DNA from: Paragordius varius
Lineage: Eukaryota; Nematomorpha
Length of the DNA stretch: 64,000 bases
Direction of reading: 5' to 3'
NCBI GenBank assembly: GCA_964247055.1
Contig: OZ176051.1
Span: forward strand, 9,052,001 to 9,116,000
Both the position numbers and the translations under genes were made by a program. Position 1 is the stretch's first letter; each line of letters starts with the position of its first letter. Below are positions 49,088-61,505 of the stretch, piece after piece. The notes beneath the pieces were generated by a model that did no database searches, had not been told where the DNA came from, and was given only the letters and a program-made list of their open reading frames with translations.

Positions 49088-50436
49088 AATGTGACCAGAT
49101 AGGCTGTTTTTCGCAGTACAGTACCGGATTTTCAGAAAAAAACTTCGACTGTACTGGGCCCACTTTTGTACTGCTTTTTGAAATCAAAAAAAATAATTAT
49201 TTATGAATATATATTAAATACCTTTTATTTATTCAAACAAATTATTTAAGAATTCGATATATTCCCTCTGTAAAAATAAACCCATTTGTAAAGAAATGGT
49301 TAAAATTGCGGTAAAAAAACTAAGATTGGCCTATTTTTAATTGGTTAATATTTTATTTTCTGCTCGAATTAAACATAAAATTGGATTTTCGGCCAAACCG
49401 CCTATGATTGCAGCCTTTCGCGCAGTGGCGAAACTATAAATCTCGGACTCCACTCTAAGATTCGGGCTTATGGCTTTCTCACTCAGGGCCTCGGCAAAAA
49501 GTGATGTCTCAAAATTTAAGATTAACAAAATTAATTCATGATTGTTTGATCAAGTTTAGAAGGTTCATTTTTCGATATAATTCTCAAACGGATAATTATA
49601 AAGAAAATTGTTATTCCCGTAGTTATTTAAAATTTATTATATATGGCGAAATCAACCTTTTTGTAAAAATTACGAGTTTTTACGTTTTTACCCATTAGGT
49701 GGGAGGTATGATATTTCTTAATATTTTTTCTAAACTATAATTTTTATGTGTTTTCTTATTTTTTGCATCAAACTTGAGATATTTTGTTGAAACTTATTTC
49801 AAACTAGTTTGAAGCATGATGGAAACGGTACAACGCTTTAAGATATAATAAAACCCTTTTTCTAAATAATTCGATTTTGTTGAATACTATAGGTTGAAAA
49901 TTTAATTTAAAGGTTTATTTGCTTGTTTTGGGTGAATTTTTGTAAAAAAAAAACAAAATTTTTATTAAACATAAATTTGAAAACGCACAAATATTTTAAT
50001 CAAAATTCTAAGAAAAATGTTTAGCATTATCGAATTTATATAAATGGTATAACACTGTTTATATCGTTTCCATCATGCTCAAATAGTATGAAGAACGCTT
50101 CAACATAATTTTGCTAAAAATTAAATTTTGAAAGTATGCAACTAAAAAAATATATTTAGTTGATATCAAAATTTATATTTAAAATTATTGCAAAATGTCG
50201 GAATTTTTGCGTTTATTTTAAAAGAGCCAAAAAATTTAGGACTTTCAGAGCCCACATCTAAAAAGTTAAACCAAAAGCACCATGATAATCTTGATATTTT
50301 CCTATCAGAATATATATGTATTTTATCTGGGTATTTTTTGTGGAAACTGTGTAATATACCACACCGATTATGTAAAAACAGGCAAAGTATGTTTTTATTA
50401 TGTACTGCGTCAAATTTCAAAATATCTGGTCACATT
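49088..50436. mobile_element. 1.35-kb TIR element with 10-bp target duplication
   Basis: Perfect 14-bp terminal inverted repeats AATGTGACCAGATA and a matching flank ATGATATGCT on both sides (49,078-49,087 and 50,437-50,446). A 10-base duplication is longer than in most DNA transposons and recalls Mutator-like elements. Near the left end GCAGTACAGTAC-type repeats occur, and on the minus strand at 49,528-49,340 there is a short coding-like piece (FAEALSEKAISPNLRVESE...CLIRAENKI). A decayed, inverted relative lies at about 59,340-60,020 with the same piece. It contains a nested MITE. Confidence 0.8.
49775..50125. mobile_element. MITE nested in the 49.1-kb TIR element
   Basis: Ends TTTTGTTGAAACTTATTTCA...GATGGAAACGGTACAACGC and the inverse ...CATCATGC...CTTCAACATAATTTTGCTAA match each other and the MITE at 8,507-8,818. 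Its placement inside the larger TIR element shows it arrived later. Confidence 0.7.
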
Positions 50437-50635
50437 ATGATATGCTAACACTAAAAACTGCGGCTTGACACTTTTTAAATTTAATGGAATTTACATCTTG
50501 AAGCATATGTCCATTTAAAACCTGGTACGCATAATCCATAAAATCTGGCTAAATTTGCCAAGAGCTACCAATCATTTTTAATTTCACCTAAAATTCGTCG
50601 CAAAGTGCCCAGTTATCACTGCTTAACATGGTTTG

Positions 50636-51470
50636 CAGTTACCTAGTGGCATGGAAAGGCCAAAACAAAAAAATTGAGTCCCCAAAAAATTTTTAAAATT
50701 TAATTTTAAATTTTGTATTTAATTTTAAAAAACAAATTCCTCGTGTGCATATAGTTAAATATTTAACCGAGCAAGTCAATACAATGGTATTTTAAAGCCA
50801 GGTTTCTCATTATAATTTTAGAAATGAAATATAAAAATGATCCAAATATACCAACCCCAGTATACGATACCACAGAAGATTTTTTTATTATTTGAAGACT
50901 CTAAAAAATGTTATTGATGATCCTTTAAAATATAAACTGCCCAAAATCGCTGATGAAGGTTTGATATCTCTTCTCGAGAAATACGTCTTGACGAGAGGGC
51001 TTGTATTATTCGACAAAGAAATATTTAATATGTTAATTAAAAATTATATATGTAAAAAATCTTTAAGAATATAAAATCAAAATATATTTCTAAGAGCCAA
51101 AGAATAGAAACGAGCTATCATATGGTGTGTGATGATATCCAGGCGGCTTCCACAATCTCTGTGAAAATCCCAGCAATCCTATAATCATGCCTATGGCAAA
51201 GGTATACAATAATGGGGTATTTAAAGTCCGGTAAGGACTGCAATATAACGTAGTAACATAATAACTTTTTATTCTAAAGTTATATTTAATTTTCTGTCAA
51301 TTTTCTCTTGTTTTTTAAAAATTCACAAACCTATAATATCTCAAAATTTCAATTGAGGGATCAATTTTTTACAGATTTGGTTTTAGAACACTGAAATTAG
51401 TCATAAATTAATATGAGTGGTGGTATTCAGAAATGACCAAATCGACTAGTGTTATTTATTGTAAATATAA
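50636..51470. repeat. dispersed repeat P, copy 2
   Basis: Partner of 33,700-34,870, same order of blocks but shorter. The minus-strand coding-like remnant at 51,230-51,100 (YRTLNTPLLYTFAIGMIIG, then a PPGYHHTPYDS block) is better preserved here and is clearly hydrophobic. The parent protein is not identified. Confidence 0.7.
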
Positions 51471-51499
51471 AAAATGAATAATGTTAATGTTTTAGTATA

Positions 51500-52420
51500 T
51501 GTACTGATTGTTGCAACCAGAGGCCTTCTGAATCAACATTAATTTTGTATTTTAATAAAATTAAGATTATATATAAAAAGAGCTACTCAAAAATATTTTT
51601 TCGTAATATTTAATGGCCTATACTAGTCACCCCAATTCGTAAATGAGATATAATTTGTATCATATCTGTTTAATTGAGGAATGCATATTTTAATACTTAA
51701 TACTCATACGTGCATGCGTAAATTTTCTCCCAAAAAAGTGGCCCGCGGGAAAAGAAGGTTGGCCACCCCGGCTTTAAATGCTCGAATGTGTATTTTTGCG
51801 AAGATGCGATTTTTACAAAAAACTGGCATAAACTTAAAATCAATAGATTAAATAATTAACACATGCTATATGGTAAATAATATACACTCTACTCCTTATT
51901 GTGTGAAGTTTTTGAAAAAAGGACATTTGGTTTTTACATCGAAACCATTTTTTATTACTCCTCATATAAGCTGTTATTTTTCTACAAGTTATAAAAAATT
52001 TAAATATAATTTGCTTTAAACTTAAAAAAATCATTAATAAATTTTTAAAAAAGTGCTGTACCCTAATACATATTTTTTAATTTGCAACATATTACGACCC
52101 ACACCGGTTCTACACCACCAAAATAAATGGTTCTTATATGTATTATTAACACTTCGATTCAAATTGGGGTGTCTAAAAACATAACCCATTCAAGTTGATG
52201 TTTTGGAAAACTAGTGAAAGTCACGGTTGCATGTTGAAAACCAATGCTTAATTACATGAATAAGCCAAAATAACTGTTAAAATTTTTAAAAAAAACAAAG
52301 TTCCATATTACTTCGATGCTATTTTTATTTTACAACATTTTTCAAACATCGTATATATTGAGAATAACGCTAATATTAATTTTTGATCACATAGGATGTA
52401 AACAGAAAAAAGCTGTATCA
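51500..52420. repeat. dispersed repeat Q with hAT-like end, copy 1
   Basis: Colinear with 62,960-63,900: TTGTTGCAACCAGAGGCCTT, TAATGGCCTATACTAGTCAC, AAAAAACTGGCATAAACT, TCGAAACCATTTTTTATTAC, then AACACTTCGATTCAAATTGG and GTTCCATATTACTTCGATGC. GGTTGGCCACCCCGG near 51,760 looks like a hAT terminal motif (its reverse is CCGGGGTGGCCAACC). The last part belongs to foldback family F. Confidence 0.75.
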
Positions 52421-52699
52421 TCATTATGCTTAGCTAATGGAAGGTCATGTTGACAAATGTGACCGTATATATAGAACCCTGACGCAGCACAAAATTAAAA
52501 CATGCTTTGCCTATTTTTTACAACAGTAAACAATATCTCTATAAGCTCATTAGAAACAATTAAAATATCCAACAAATAAATTTATTAAAACTTAATTAAA
52601 TGTATGTACATATAATTATATCATATGTTAAATATATGGATATATTATATTTTAATGGTGTGTTTGTTTTAAAAAATGCTTTGTCAAAAACAATATTAT

Positions 52700-53068
52700 T
52701 GCCCAATATATGATAACAAAAATAGAGGGAAACAATACATCTAGTTTATATGATGTTGCTGTGCAGAATCATTCACACGATCTCATGAAAGTTCTGTTCC
52801 AGAGCTTTTTGAAAAGTTATGATTGTGTGACAGCAGGTAAAACTTTTGATTGATGAAAAAAAGATAAGTGAATGGATAGAAAATTATTTAAATCCTCAGT
52901 CAGTGCGATCAGTTTCTCACTTTCAAATTTTTATTTCGTAAAATATTTGATACTTTTTTAGACATCAAAGCAGATCTGCTAATTTATGCTTGGTGGCCAA
53001 GTGTTGTAAAATCAGATGAATGCCCTGATTTAACTGAAAATTGGCTCCCACAAATATTGCAATGAACC
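52700..53068 (+). pseudogene. two exon-like coding segments of an unknown gene
   Basis: 52,720-52,834 reads IEGNNTSSLYDVAVQNHSHD, then LMKVLFQSFLKSYDCVTA, and ends at a CAG|GTAAAA donor-like site. The following bases in another frame also look coding (VKLLIDEKKISEWIENYLNP). 52,962-53,068, behind a TTTTTAG acceptor, reads DIKADLLIYAWWPSVVKSDE, then CPDLTENWLPQILQ and TGA. The frame change between the first two parts means either a mis-set splice site or a one-base lesion. It could be the 3' end of a live gene whose other exons I missed. Confidence 0.4.
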
Positions 53069-53702
53069 TATTTTAATTATTAAATTTACTTATTTCATTC
53101 TATAAATATACCATTTTTCAATAAAAGACCATTTTTCCAAACCGAAAGATTTGTTTTAACCAATTTAAACATAATTTAGGTTTCAAATATTAGAAAATTT
53201 TGTCTAATAACATATATGTATCTATGTAAATTACAAAGTAAATTAAAAGTTTTCCTATGAGCGATTGAAACCTAACCGTTTTAGTTTCGGTCCGGTACCA
53301 TTCGATTTTAAAACTTTTGGATTTTATTCCAATTCCATTTTTGAGTTTAATATAATCAATTTATTATGATAGTAGCCAAAAACGAACAAATACAAATAAT
53401 TAAACAAATTAGAATATTTTATTTATAACATTAGAATTGAAAAAAAAGATGGTAAAAAATATAATGTTACCTGTGTTTTAGAACCGTTGCGTTTGATAAG
53501 TTATAGTCGCTTTGATGGGAGCTATAAAATATGTTGTAACGCTTCATAAATCAAGGCACGGAAAAGAAAATTAAAATGAATTTTTGTTGGTGTATGTGTG
53601 TGTTGTAAGAAAACTGGCTACAAATTAAAGTTTAGGGAAGTACTGTCATATATCCTTTATATTATAAAAATTTTTTTTCTTTCGTTAAATGGGTATATAT
53701 AC
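53069..53702. other. AT-rich intergenic stretch
   Basis: No supported feature. Confidence 0.35.
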
Positions 53703-53772
53703 ACTGTGTGCAAAAAAGAGAATTATTTTGATTTAACGAAAAATTTTTTATCATGAGATAGCTTATGACCAG

Positions 53773-54031
53773 TGTAGTAAATAAAGAAACCGTAAAACAA
53801 TAAGATTTATTGAGATAAAAAAAAACTAAACTACATACAGTTTGCGATGTTTATATACTTTTTGTGAATACAATATTTACATGTTAAGCCAAGGTAAAAT
53901 AACGTGTGCAGGTTAAATACAAAATTGATACAATAATTTAACTCATATATAAAAGGTCATCAAAATGTATTCAAATCTAATATATAAATTGGTCTCGTAG
54001 GTTAACTAACTTGATCTATTCTAATCTATCA
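53773..54031 (-). repeat. 3' LTR of the Gypsy element
   Basis: 259 bp, TG...CA borders, next to the ACCAG target copy. Confidence 0.93.
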
Positions 54032-57000
54032 TATCTCCTTATCCAAATCCGAGCCGATCTGCTGCTTTTCTTTCCCTAAGAGGATATCTCCTTTCAGGTT
54101 CTTTCTCAGTTGTCTTTTCCCTTCTTATTTCAACCTGGGTGTCTTTCTCGTTTTCTTTTTCTTTGCTTGGTTCCTCCCCCACCTCCCGATTATTGGTTGT
54201 AATCCCTTCATCTGTTTGGTTTATCGTTAAATTATCCTCCTCCTCAACGCCGTTCTCGACTCCGGTCGGCCGTAATTGATCCGCATGCTTGCGAAGTGTT
54301 CGATTTCCATCTTTAACCGTGTACGAGAGTACCCCTGTTCTCTCCAAAATTGAACCTTTTCTCCACCCTAAATTGATTTCATTCTTTATGTACACTTCTT
54401 CGTCCGGTCTAAAAACTTGATTAGGAATTATGTCGTCCTATAATTGTTGTGCGGGTGTTTCCCTAACCCAAGAGAAGGGGGTATTAATCTGTCTTTTCAG
54501 AAATAAATTATACGGGCACTCTTTTGTGGCGCTATGTACGGCGGAGCGATAACCCCATAACACTTGGTTTATTTTTTGTCAGGAGTCAGCTTAGAATCCG
54601 TTAACGATTTATAGTGTGCTTTTAAGGTGTAAATGACCCGTTCCACCAGCCCATTTGTTCGTGGATGATAGGGGGCGCTAGTGACGTGTTTGATGTTTGC
54701 TCGTTGCAAGGTCTCATTAAAATCTTTCGATGCAAAATATGCAGCATTATCGTTAACGATCATTCGGGGAAACCCGTACCTTACACACCAAATTTCCAAC
54801 CAATGTAGTATGTTTGCAGAATTAACAGTTCTTAGCAATTCGACTTCAACCCATCTGGAGCTACTATCGATAGCTACTAACCAATACAACCCATCTATAG
54901 GACCGGCAATATCAAGATGTATCCTTTCCCAGATACTCGTATTAAAATTCCATTTGTACGTTGGATTACTTTTTATGTTACTCCGGTTTAACTGACACCC
55001 CATACAAGATCTCACATAACTTTCAATATCTTGGTTTATACCTGGCCAATAAACCCTAGCCTTGGCAGACTCTTTCATTACATTAGCCCCCGAATGTCCA
55101 ACATGCAAAAATTTTAACGTTTCATTTCGCGACGTCCTGGGTATAAACAGACGATCGCCCCAATACAACAAACCATATGATTCTTGTATTTCGTTTCTTA
55201 TACTCAATACCGAATTTAGAATTGGAGCTGACCAATCATTATGATGCAGAGCCGATTTTAATGCCATCAAAAACTCATCCCGTAACGTATTTTCTTTCAT
55301 TCGCTGTACGCTTAAGTTGTCAGTTGTTAGAAAGTTGATTTGCCTGGGTTGCTCCTCAACTTCCTCAGTCGGTTCTTCATACGGTAGACGAGATAACCAA
55401 TCCGCTAAATTTTCCGAACCATTAATATATTGTATAGTAAAATTATAATCGGCTGTTCTGAGTATCCATCTTACTAATCTACTATTGTTAATATTACTTA
55501 GATCTCTCTTAAAACCAAACAACTTGATCAGGGGTTTATGATCGGTTAATAATACGAACTTTCTGCCATACACAAACATTTTAAATTTTTCTAGCGCATA
55601 TAAAATTGCCCTTGCTTCTTTTTCAATTACCGAGAAATGTTGTTCTGCCTTCGCACATTTTCGAGACGCAAAAGCTATCGGCCGTTTTCCCTCACTTGTC
55701 ATATGTGATAAAACTGCTCCGAATCCGTCATTCGATGCATCTGTTTCCAACACTAACGAAAGGTTCGGGTTAAACAATATTAGACATAATGCATTACTCA
55801 CCAACAGTTTAGCTTTATCAACCCTCTCTTCTTTTGTCGACCAACACCATTTCTTAGAACCTGTAAGCGCATGTAAGTCCGCGATTGTAGCATGCAAAGA
55901 TGGAATAAACGAGCGTGAAAATTTAACATTCCCAAAAAAGACCGAAGTGATGTTTTATTGGTAGGTGTAGGACAATTCAAAATTGCTTTTACTTTTTCGT
56001 TATCAGGTTTAATTCCTTTGTCTGAAATTATATATCCTAAGTATGACACTTAGGAACGAGCTAATTGGATTTTATCCTTTTTTAATTTCAAACCCACAGC
56101 AGTTTATTTGTTCAACACTTTTTCTAAATTATCCTTATGCTCCATTACCGTTGTTCCACTAACAATTACATCATCTAAGTAAACCGCTGTACCTGGACAA
56201 TCTACTAATAACTCATCCATAATTTGTTGAAATATCGTGGGTGCACTAGATATTCCAAATGGCAGTCTCTTAAACCGAAAAAGGCCTATATGTGAACTAA
56301 ACGTGAGTAAATGTTGATAATCTCGGCATTTGCCAGTAAGCTTCTTTAAGATCTAAGGTCGTAAAAACTTTTCCTGGCCCGATTTTAAACACTAACTGAT
56401 CAAACGTTGGAATCAGATGATCTACAGGAACCAGACTTGGGTTTAAAGTAACTCTAAAATCACCACATATGCGAATATCGTTATCATTCTTTTTAACTAT
56501 CACCAATGGAGTTACCCAGTCAATTCGTGTTTGCGAGGGGTTTATGGACTCTATAATACCCAAACTTTCAAGCCTCTTTAATTCACTCTCCACCTTAGAC
56601 TGAAGCGGAATAGGTACCCTCCTGGCTAAATCTTTTGGGGATACTCCCTTTCTTGAGAAACAACTTGATGGGTGGTCCCGTGTAACACCCCATACCCTCA
56701 CAAAACAAATCCTTAAATTTATTCAATTCCACGTAATTAACATTTTTTACACATACAGGCTCTGGAAATCTGCATTCAAAACTTTTCTTCCATGGTAACC
56801 CAAAAATGTTACCCCAATCATCCCTAGTAACCATACATTCCAACTGTTTGACCATACCATTCCATTTCACATCTACCACACATTGTCCCATCACATCTAC
56901 ACCTTGCTGGTTGAACCCAACTATTGGACCCGCGGGAGCTAAGGTCGGCCTCCCAATCTCCATCCACGTGCTCTTCCCAATCAATGATATTTGAGCTCCG

Positions 57001-57809
57001 GTATCGTACAACATCCTCACCCAATGGCCATTCAGACTTGCTTGCGTTCGGGCTTCATTATTATTATTGTTACCATTCAGTATATTAACGCGCCGGCAAC
57101 ACCTGCCAAAATGACCACGTCCTTTGCATCGGTAACACTCCTTGTTTGAAGCGGGACACCAGTTGATCGCATCGTATCCACATTTTCCACATTTTTTTCT
57201 TATCATCATAACCTGCCTATTGTCGGGACCCTGATTAATCAAACAGCTGTCCGCCTTTTCGTACGCCATTGCCATTTCTACCACCATCTCCAACGTAACC
57301 GGTTTCCCATCAACCATTGCATCTGGAAATTTTGTGAACAGATCTATTTCCAATCTTTTGAGTTGTTACCCTCCCACAAACCCATCTCTGATTCTTAGCA
57401 TTGCATCTTGCCCAAAGTTGCACCGGGTAGCACATTCCTTTACTCGAATCAAAAAATCCATCACTGATTCCGTGGCTTCCCTTCAGAGTTGCGTAAACTG
57501 GAACCTGGCTGCAAACACATTGTATGTCGGAGCAAATATTTTTTTCCCAGCTGCTACCAAAGCATCCCAGCCCACTTCCTCTAACAGTACGGGATAAAAG
57601 AATTTCTTCAACTTTGGAATATGGGATAGACCAATGTAGGCCAATAGTAAGTTTTTTTTGTTTCGTCATCTTCTGGAATTAATTTCACTTTTAAGATTCT
57701 CTTTATATAATCGATATAATCATCAAAGCTAGTTGCGGGATCATAGCCTTCCAGACTTCTTTCTCCATGCGCGAATGTAATGAGGTAAAAAATATTCGAC
57801 CGCGCCAAA

Positions 57810-58074
57810 TGTAGTAAATAAAGAAACCGTAAAACAATAAGATTTATTGAGATAAAATACTAAAACTAAACTACATACAGTTTGCGATGTTTATATACTT
57901 TTTGTGAATACAATATTTACATGTTAAGCCAAGGTAAAATAACGTGTGCAGGTTAAATACAAAATTGATACAATAGTTTAACTCATATATAAAAGGTCAT
58001 CAAAATGTATTCAAATCTAAGATATAAATTGGTCTCGTCTAAGGTTAACTAACTTGATGTATTCTAATCTATCA
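57810..58074 (-). repeat. 5' LTR of the Gypsy element
   Basis: 265 bp, TG...CA borders, followed by ACCAG. A TGG-containing stretch (TGGCGCGGTCGAA on the minus strand) lies two bases inside the LTR border, the usual place of a primer-binding site. Confidence 0.92.
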
Positions 58075-59339
58075 ACCAGTGAATTTATTTGCCGCAAAAT
58101 TTTTTATTTGTTGACCTAGTTAATATTGAGAGAAAATCGAAATCGGGCAAAAAGCGAAAATTAAAGATAATTAAGGATAATTCAAAAAATAATGATAAAA
58201 TTTGAGATATTATGGTTTATTATCATTTCAGGATATATTTTCAATATATAAATAGCCTAAAATCATATAGTTAGGGTTTCCATATAATTTTAGCTCAAAA
58301 GATGGGGCTTTAACACACTCACAAGACAAATTTTTTACATAAAACTATATCAATATATTTTTTTAATTATTCACTAGCTAAACTCACTATTAAAATCTTA
58401 GCATCCATATTCTATTCAGTAAAAAAACTTATATATCAAAATAAAACCAATAACATTGTTTTTTATTTTTGCATTTTTTTGTCATCTGGTTTATGAGTAT
58501 ATAAAAAATTTATACTGCTTTTTTTGGATTCTTACATGATTAGGATTATTAAGTATATAGTTTATGCAAAATAGGATTGAAAATTAGTGGAATATCAACC
58601 AACAATCCGTACAAATCCCAATACAATTATTAATTTGTCATAAAACAGACTTGTTAAAGGAATTTGTAAGGATTGTTGGTTGCTATTCCACTACTTTTAA
58701 ATCCTATTTTGCATAAATTATATACTTACTAATTCCCACTCATGTAAGAATCCAAAATAAAACAAAATTTTTTATACATTTATAAACCAGATGACAAAAA
58801 ATTAAAAAAACAATATTTTTGGTTTTATTGATATATAATTATTTTTTACTGAATAAAATATGAAAGTCAAGATTTTAATAGTGAGTTTAGGTAATAAATA
58901 ATTAAAAAAATTATTTTAATATAGTTTCATTATTTTTTTGTCTTTTAAGTGTGATAAAAGTAAAACGCCATCCTTTGAGCTAAAGTTGTATAGAAACCCT
59001 AACTATATAATTTTAGGCTAATTAAATATTGAAAATACTCCTAAAATGATAAACCATAATATTTCAAATTTTATCATTATTTTTTGAATTATCCTTAATT
59101 ATCTTTTAATTTTCACTTTTTGCCCAATGATTTTCCCTCATATTTCAAAAACTAGGTTGTCAACAAATAAAAATTTTTGCGGCAAATGAATACGCTAGTC
59201 ATAAGCTATCTCATGAAATTAAATTTTTTTTGCACAACAAGAACTCTATGGCAATAACAATATCATATTCATCAAAAAAGTATAAGAATTACCATAGAGC
59301 TCTTGTATTTTCCATTTAACAAATTTATACCCATTTAAC

Positions 59340-60020
59340 GAAAGAAAATAATTTTTTGATAAAATAAATATATGACGGTAAAAATCAAGAAACATACCTC
59401 TACCTAATGAGAATATAAAACCAAGTTAATTTTTTACCACAAAAAAGGTTATATCAAAATTATATGCCAAATATAATGAATTTGAAAAATAACACGGAAA
59501 ATTTCCGTTTGACAATCATAATTAAAGTAAAGTCAAACAAAATCTAACTGAAACTTACATGAAACAAAAATGAGTTTTCAAAACTTGATCAAATTACTAA
59601 AATATAAATTTATCTTGTGTTTATTTTATAATTGAGGTCGCTTTTGCGGAAGCCCTGAGCGAAAGGGTCCTTAGCCTAAATCTGAAGTCTGTATTTATAG
59701 TCCCGCCACTATGCGAATGGCTGCCTTTATAAGCGATTTGATCGGTCCAAAACCCAATTCCAGGTATAATTAGAGCAGAAAATAAAATATTAAAATTAAA
59801 AAAGGCCATAGTTTTTTACCGCAAAAGGAACCATTTACTTTTTATTTTAACAAAGGATACTCTATCAAATTCTCCTTTGTATAAATAAAAGTTAATTAAG
59901 ACATATTTATAAAAAAAATTATTTTAAAAAGCAGTACAAAAGTCAGCGCAGTACAGGCGCGGCTTTTTCCAAAAACCAGTACTGTACTGCGAAACACAGC
60001 CTATCTAGTCACTTTAATAT
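59340..60020. mobile_element. decayed inverted relative of the 49.1-kb TIR element
   Basis: Plus-strand 59,635-59,790 encodes FAEALSERVLSLNLKS and GIIRAENKI, the same piece as minus-strand 49,528-49,340. The GCAGTACAGGCGCGG and CAGTACTGTACTGCG repeats and the end CTATCTAGTCAC near 60,010 mirror the left end of that element. The other terminus is unclear. Confidence 0.6.
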
Positions 60021-60250
60021 TGACCAAATATTACCTTAAGGTTTATCCATCAAATATGTAATCTAAAGCATTTGTAAATAAATCTTTTTTATATTTCGGA
60101 TGCAATATTATATAAGTGCAAATTTTTGTAATGGTTTCAGCTTATCAATATTTTTGAATATTAAACAGGCTTGGGTTCCCCAAAGACCAATTAGAGGACG
60201 GAAATGAATCCGCAAGTGTTAATAATTAAATTTATAGTATAAATTATTAT
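60020..60250. repeat. foldback family F, single arm
   Basis: Resembles 47,620-47,790: TATTATATAAGTGCA, AATGGTTTCAGC, TATTAAACAGGCTTGG, then CGCAAGTGTTAATAATTAAA. Confidence 0.6.
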
Positions 60251-60487
60251 TTATTGCAAAATAACCACCATAATTAAATTTTGTTATTTTTAAATTATTT
60301 TTTCTATGAAATAATCTTATGATAACTTTATTTTTTCTTATCATATAGAAATAAAATTTCCGTGTCCTGATATAAGACCATAAACTATGTATTCTAGTAT
60401 TATAGCTTATGTCAAGGAAAATACGATTTATCCAGGCTATGCCTTTCTAACTGTAAAATTTTAAAGTTACTTAAGCTAATTCTACCA

Positions 60488-61505
60488 TAAATTTTTACTA
60501 CTAAACCATATACTACAGTCTATAACCAATTATCCATAACAGAAACACTATATATAGGTGGTATTCAACTCGCACCCCAGGGGCTGTATGTAGATGATTT
60601 TAAACTGATTTTTTATGGCCATAAAATTTCAAAATCAACATATCATTATGTAAGTTTATATTAGCAGGAATTGCGGCTTATCACATCATAATAGGTATAA
60701 ATTTAGTGCCAATAATCAAAAAACAAGGATATCGCCATTTATATAATGTGATACTTAATTTACCGTACTCATATATGCTTCACAGCCAAGTATTAAGTAT
60801 AAATATACGCTACATATACATCTATATATTTATAAAAATGGAAAATGCTGGCTTTGTGATCTGGTACAGGAAAACCGGTAGATACATTCGAATCCAAATA
60901 TCGAAAAAATATAATCATTAATTAATGTCTCGACAATAGCTTCGCCCTTTTTTGGAATTAGGTCCCCAGTTCGGGCCCACCCCGTGTGAAAAATGGGTTA
61001 AGTCAATTTTTTGGAGAACGTGTTAGACCATTCAATTTCAAATATGATTTTTGTATACTTATTTTTGATCGCGCTGAACATAGTCGACTCACTTTTTTGA
61101 TTTAGGCCCTCTTTTTACCCGCTACCCCCTAAAATGTTACCTTTTTCAAAAAAAACAAAGTCCACAAAATTAATTTTTTACTAAACCATATACTATACCG
61201 TCCATAACCAATTATCCCTAACAGAAACACTATATATAGGTGGTATTCAACTGGCCAGGGGCTGTATGTAGAGGATTTTAAACTGATTTTTTATGGCCAT
61301 AAAATTTCAAAAATATTAAAATTTCATTATGTAAGGTTATATTAGCAGGAATTGCGGCTCATCACAGCAATATGCATAAGTGCCAATATGATTAAAATAA
61401 GGATATCGCCATTTATATAATGTCATACTTAATTTACCATATTCATATATGCTTCACAGCCAAGTATTAGGTATTAATATACGCTATATCTATATATATT
61501 TATAT
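60488..61505. repeat. two 340-bp direct repeats around an inverted 330-bp module
   Basis: 60,488-60,836 and 61,168-61,505 are about 90% alike in the same orientation, sharing AACACTATATATAGGTGGTA, TTTTATGGCCATAAAATTTC, TAGCAGGAATTGCGGCT and GCTTCACAGCCAAGTATTA. Between them, 60,838-61,170 is the reverse-orientation copy of the module at 4,020-4,350 and 35,110-35,440, recognisable by ACCGGTAGA, GGGCCCACCCCGTG and TTTTTACCCGCTACCCC. So a unit of about 680 bp may have been tandemly duplicated and then truncated. Confidence 0.8.

Larger units (their letters stand above)
53773..58074 (-). mobile_element. Ty3/Gypsy LTR retrotransposon, fossil, 4.3 kb
   Basis: Inserted in minus orientation between identical 5-bp target copies ACCAG (53,768-53,772; 58,075-58,079). 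LTRs are 53,773-54,031 and 57,810-58,074, both TGTAGTAAATAAAG...AATCTATCA. They differ by roughly three substitutions and a few short indels, about 98% alike, so the insertion is fairly young. Parts in order from the 5' LTR are a gag region from 57,808, a CCHC zinc knuckle near 57,150 (CYRCKGRGHFGRCC), protease near 57,010 (LYDTGAQISLIG), reverse transcriptase near 56,650-56,000, RNase H near 55,750-55,400 (TDASNDGFGA, TDHKPLIKLFG), the integrase zinc domain near 55,100 and DDE core near 54,930, and a basic tail ending near 54,040. The RT-RNaseH-integrase order defines Gypsy. Broken, with about half a dozen breaks. Confidence 0.95.
53703..59236. mobile_element. foldback element D, split by a Gypsy element
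   Basis: Left end TA|CACTGTGTGCAAAAAAGAG; the right end stops at TTTTTTTTGCACA near 59,236. Without the Gypsy insertion the two parts (53,703-53,772 and 58,075-59,236) form about 1.23 kb with two long inverted arms around a short loop near 58,600-58,680. Arm landmarks are GGTTTATTATCATTTCAGGA, TTCAGTAAAAAAACTTATAT and TTCCACTACTTTTAAATCCT. It is the most complete arm pair of the family apart from copy A. Confidence 0.9.

Noticed and set aside
54681-54995. Plus-strand open frames within 54.6-57.6 kb
   Set aside because: Shadows of the Gypsy pol region, which lies on the minus strand.
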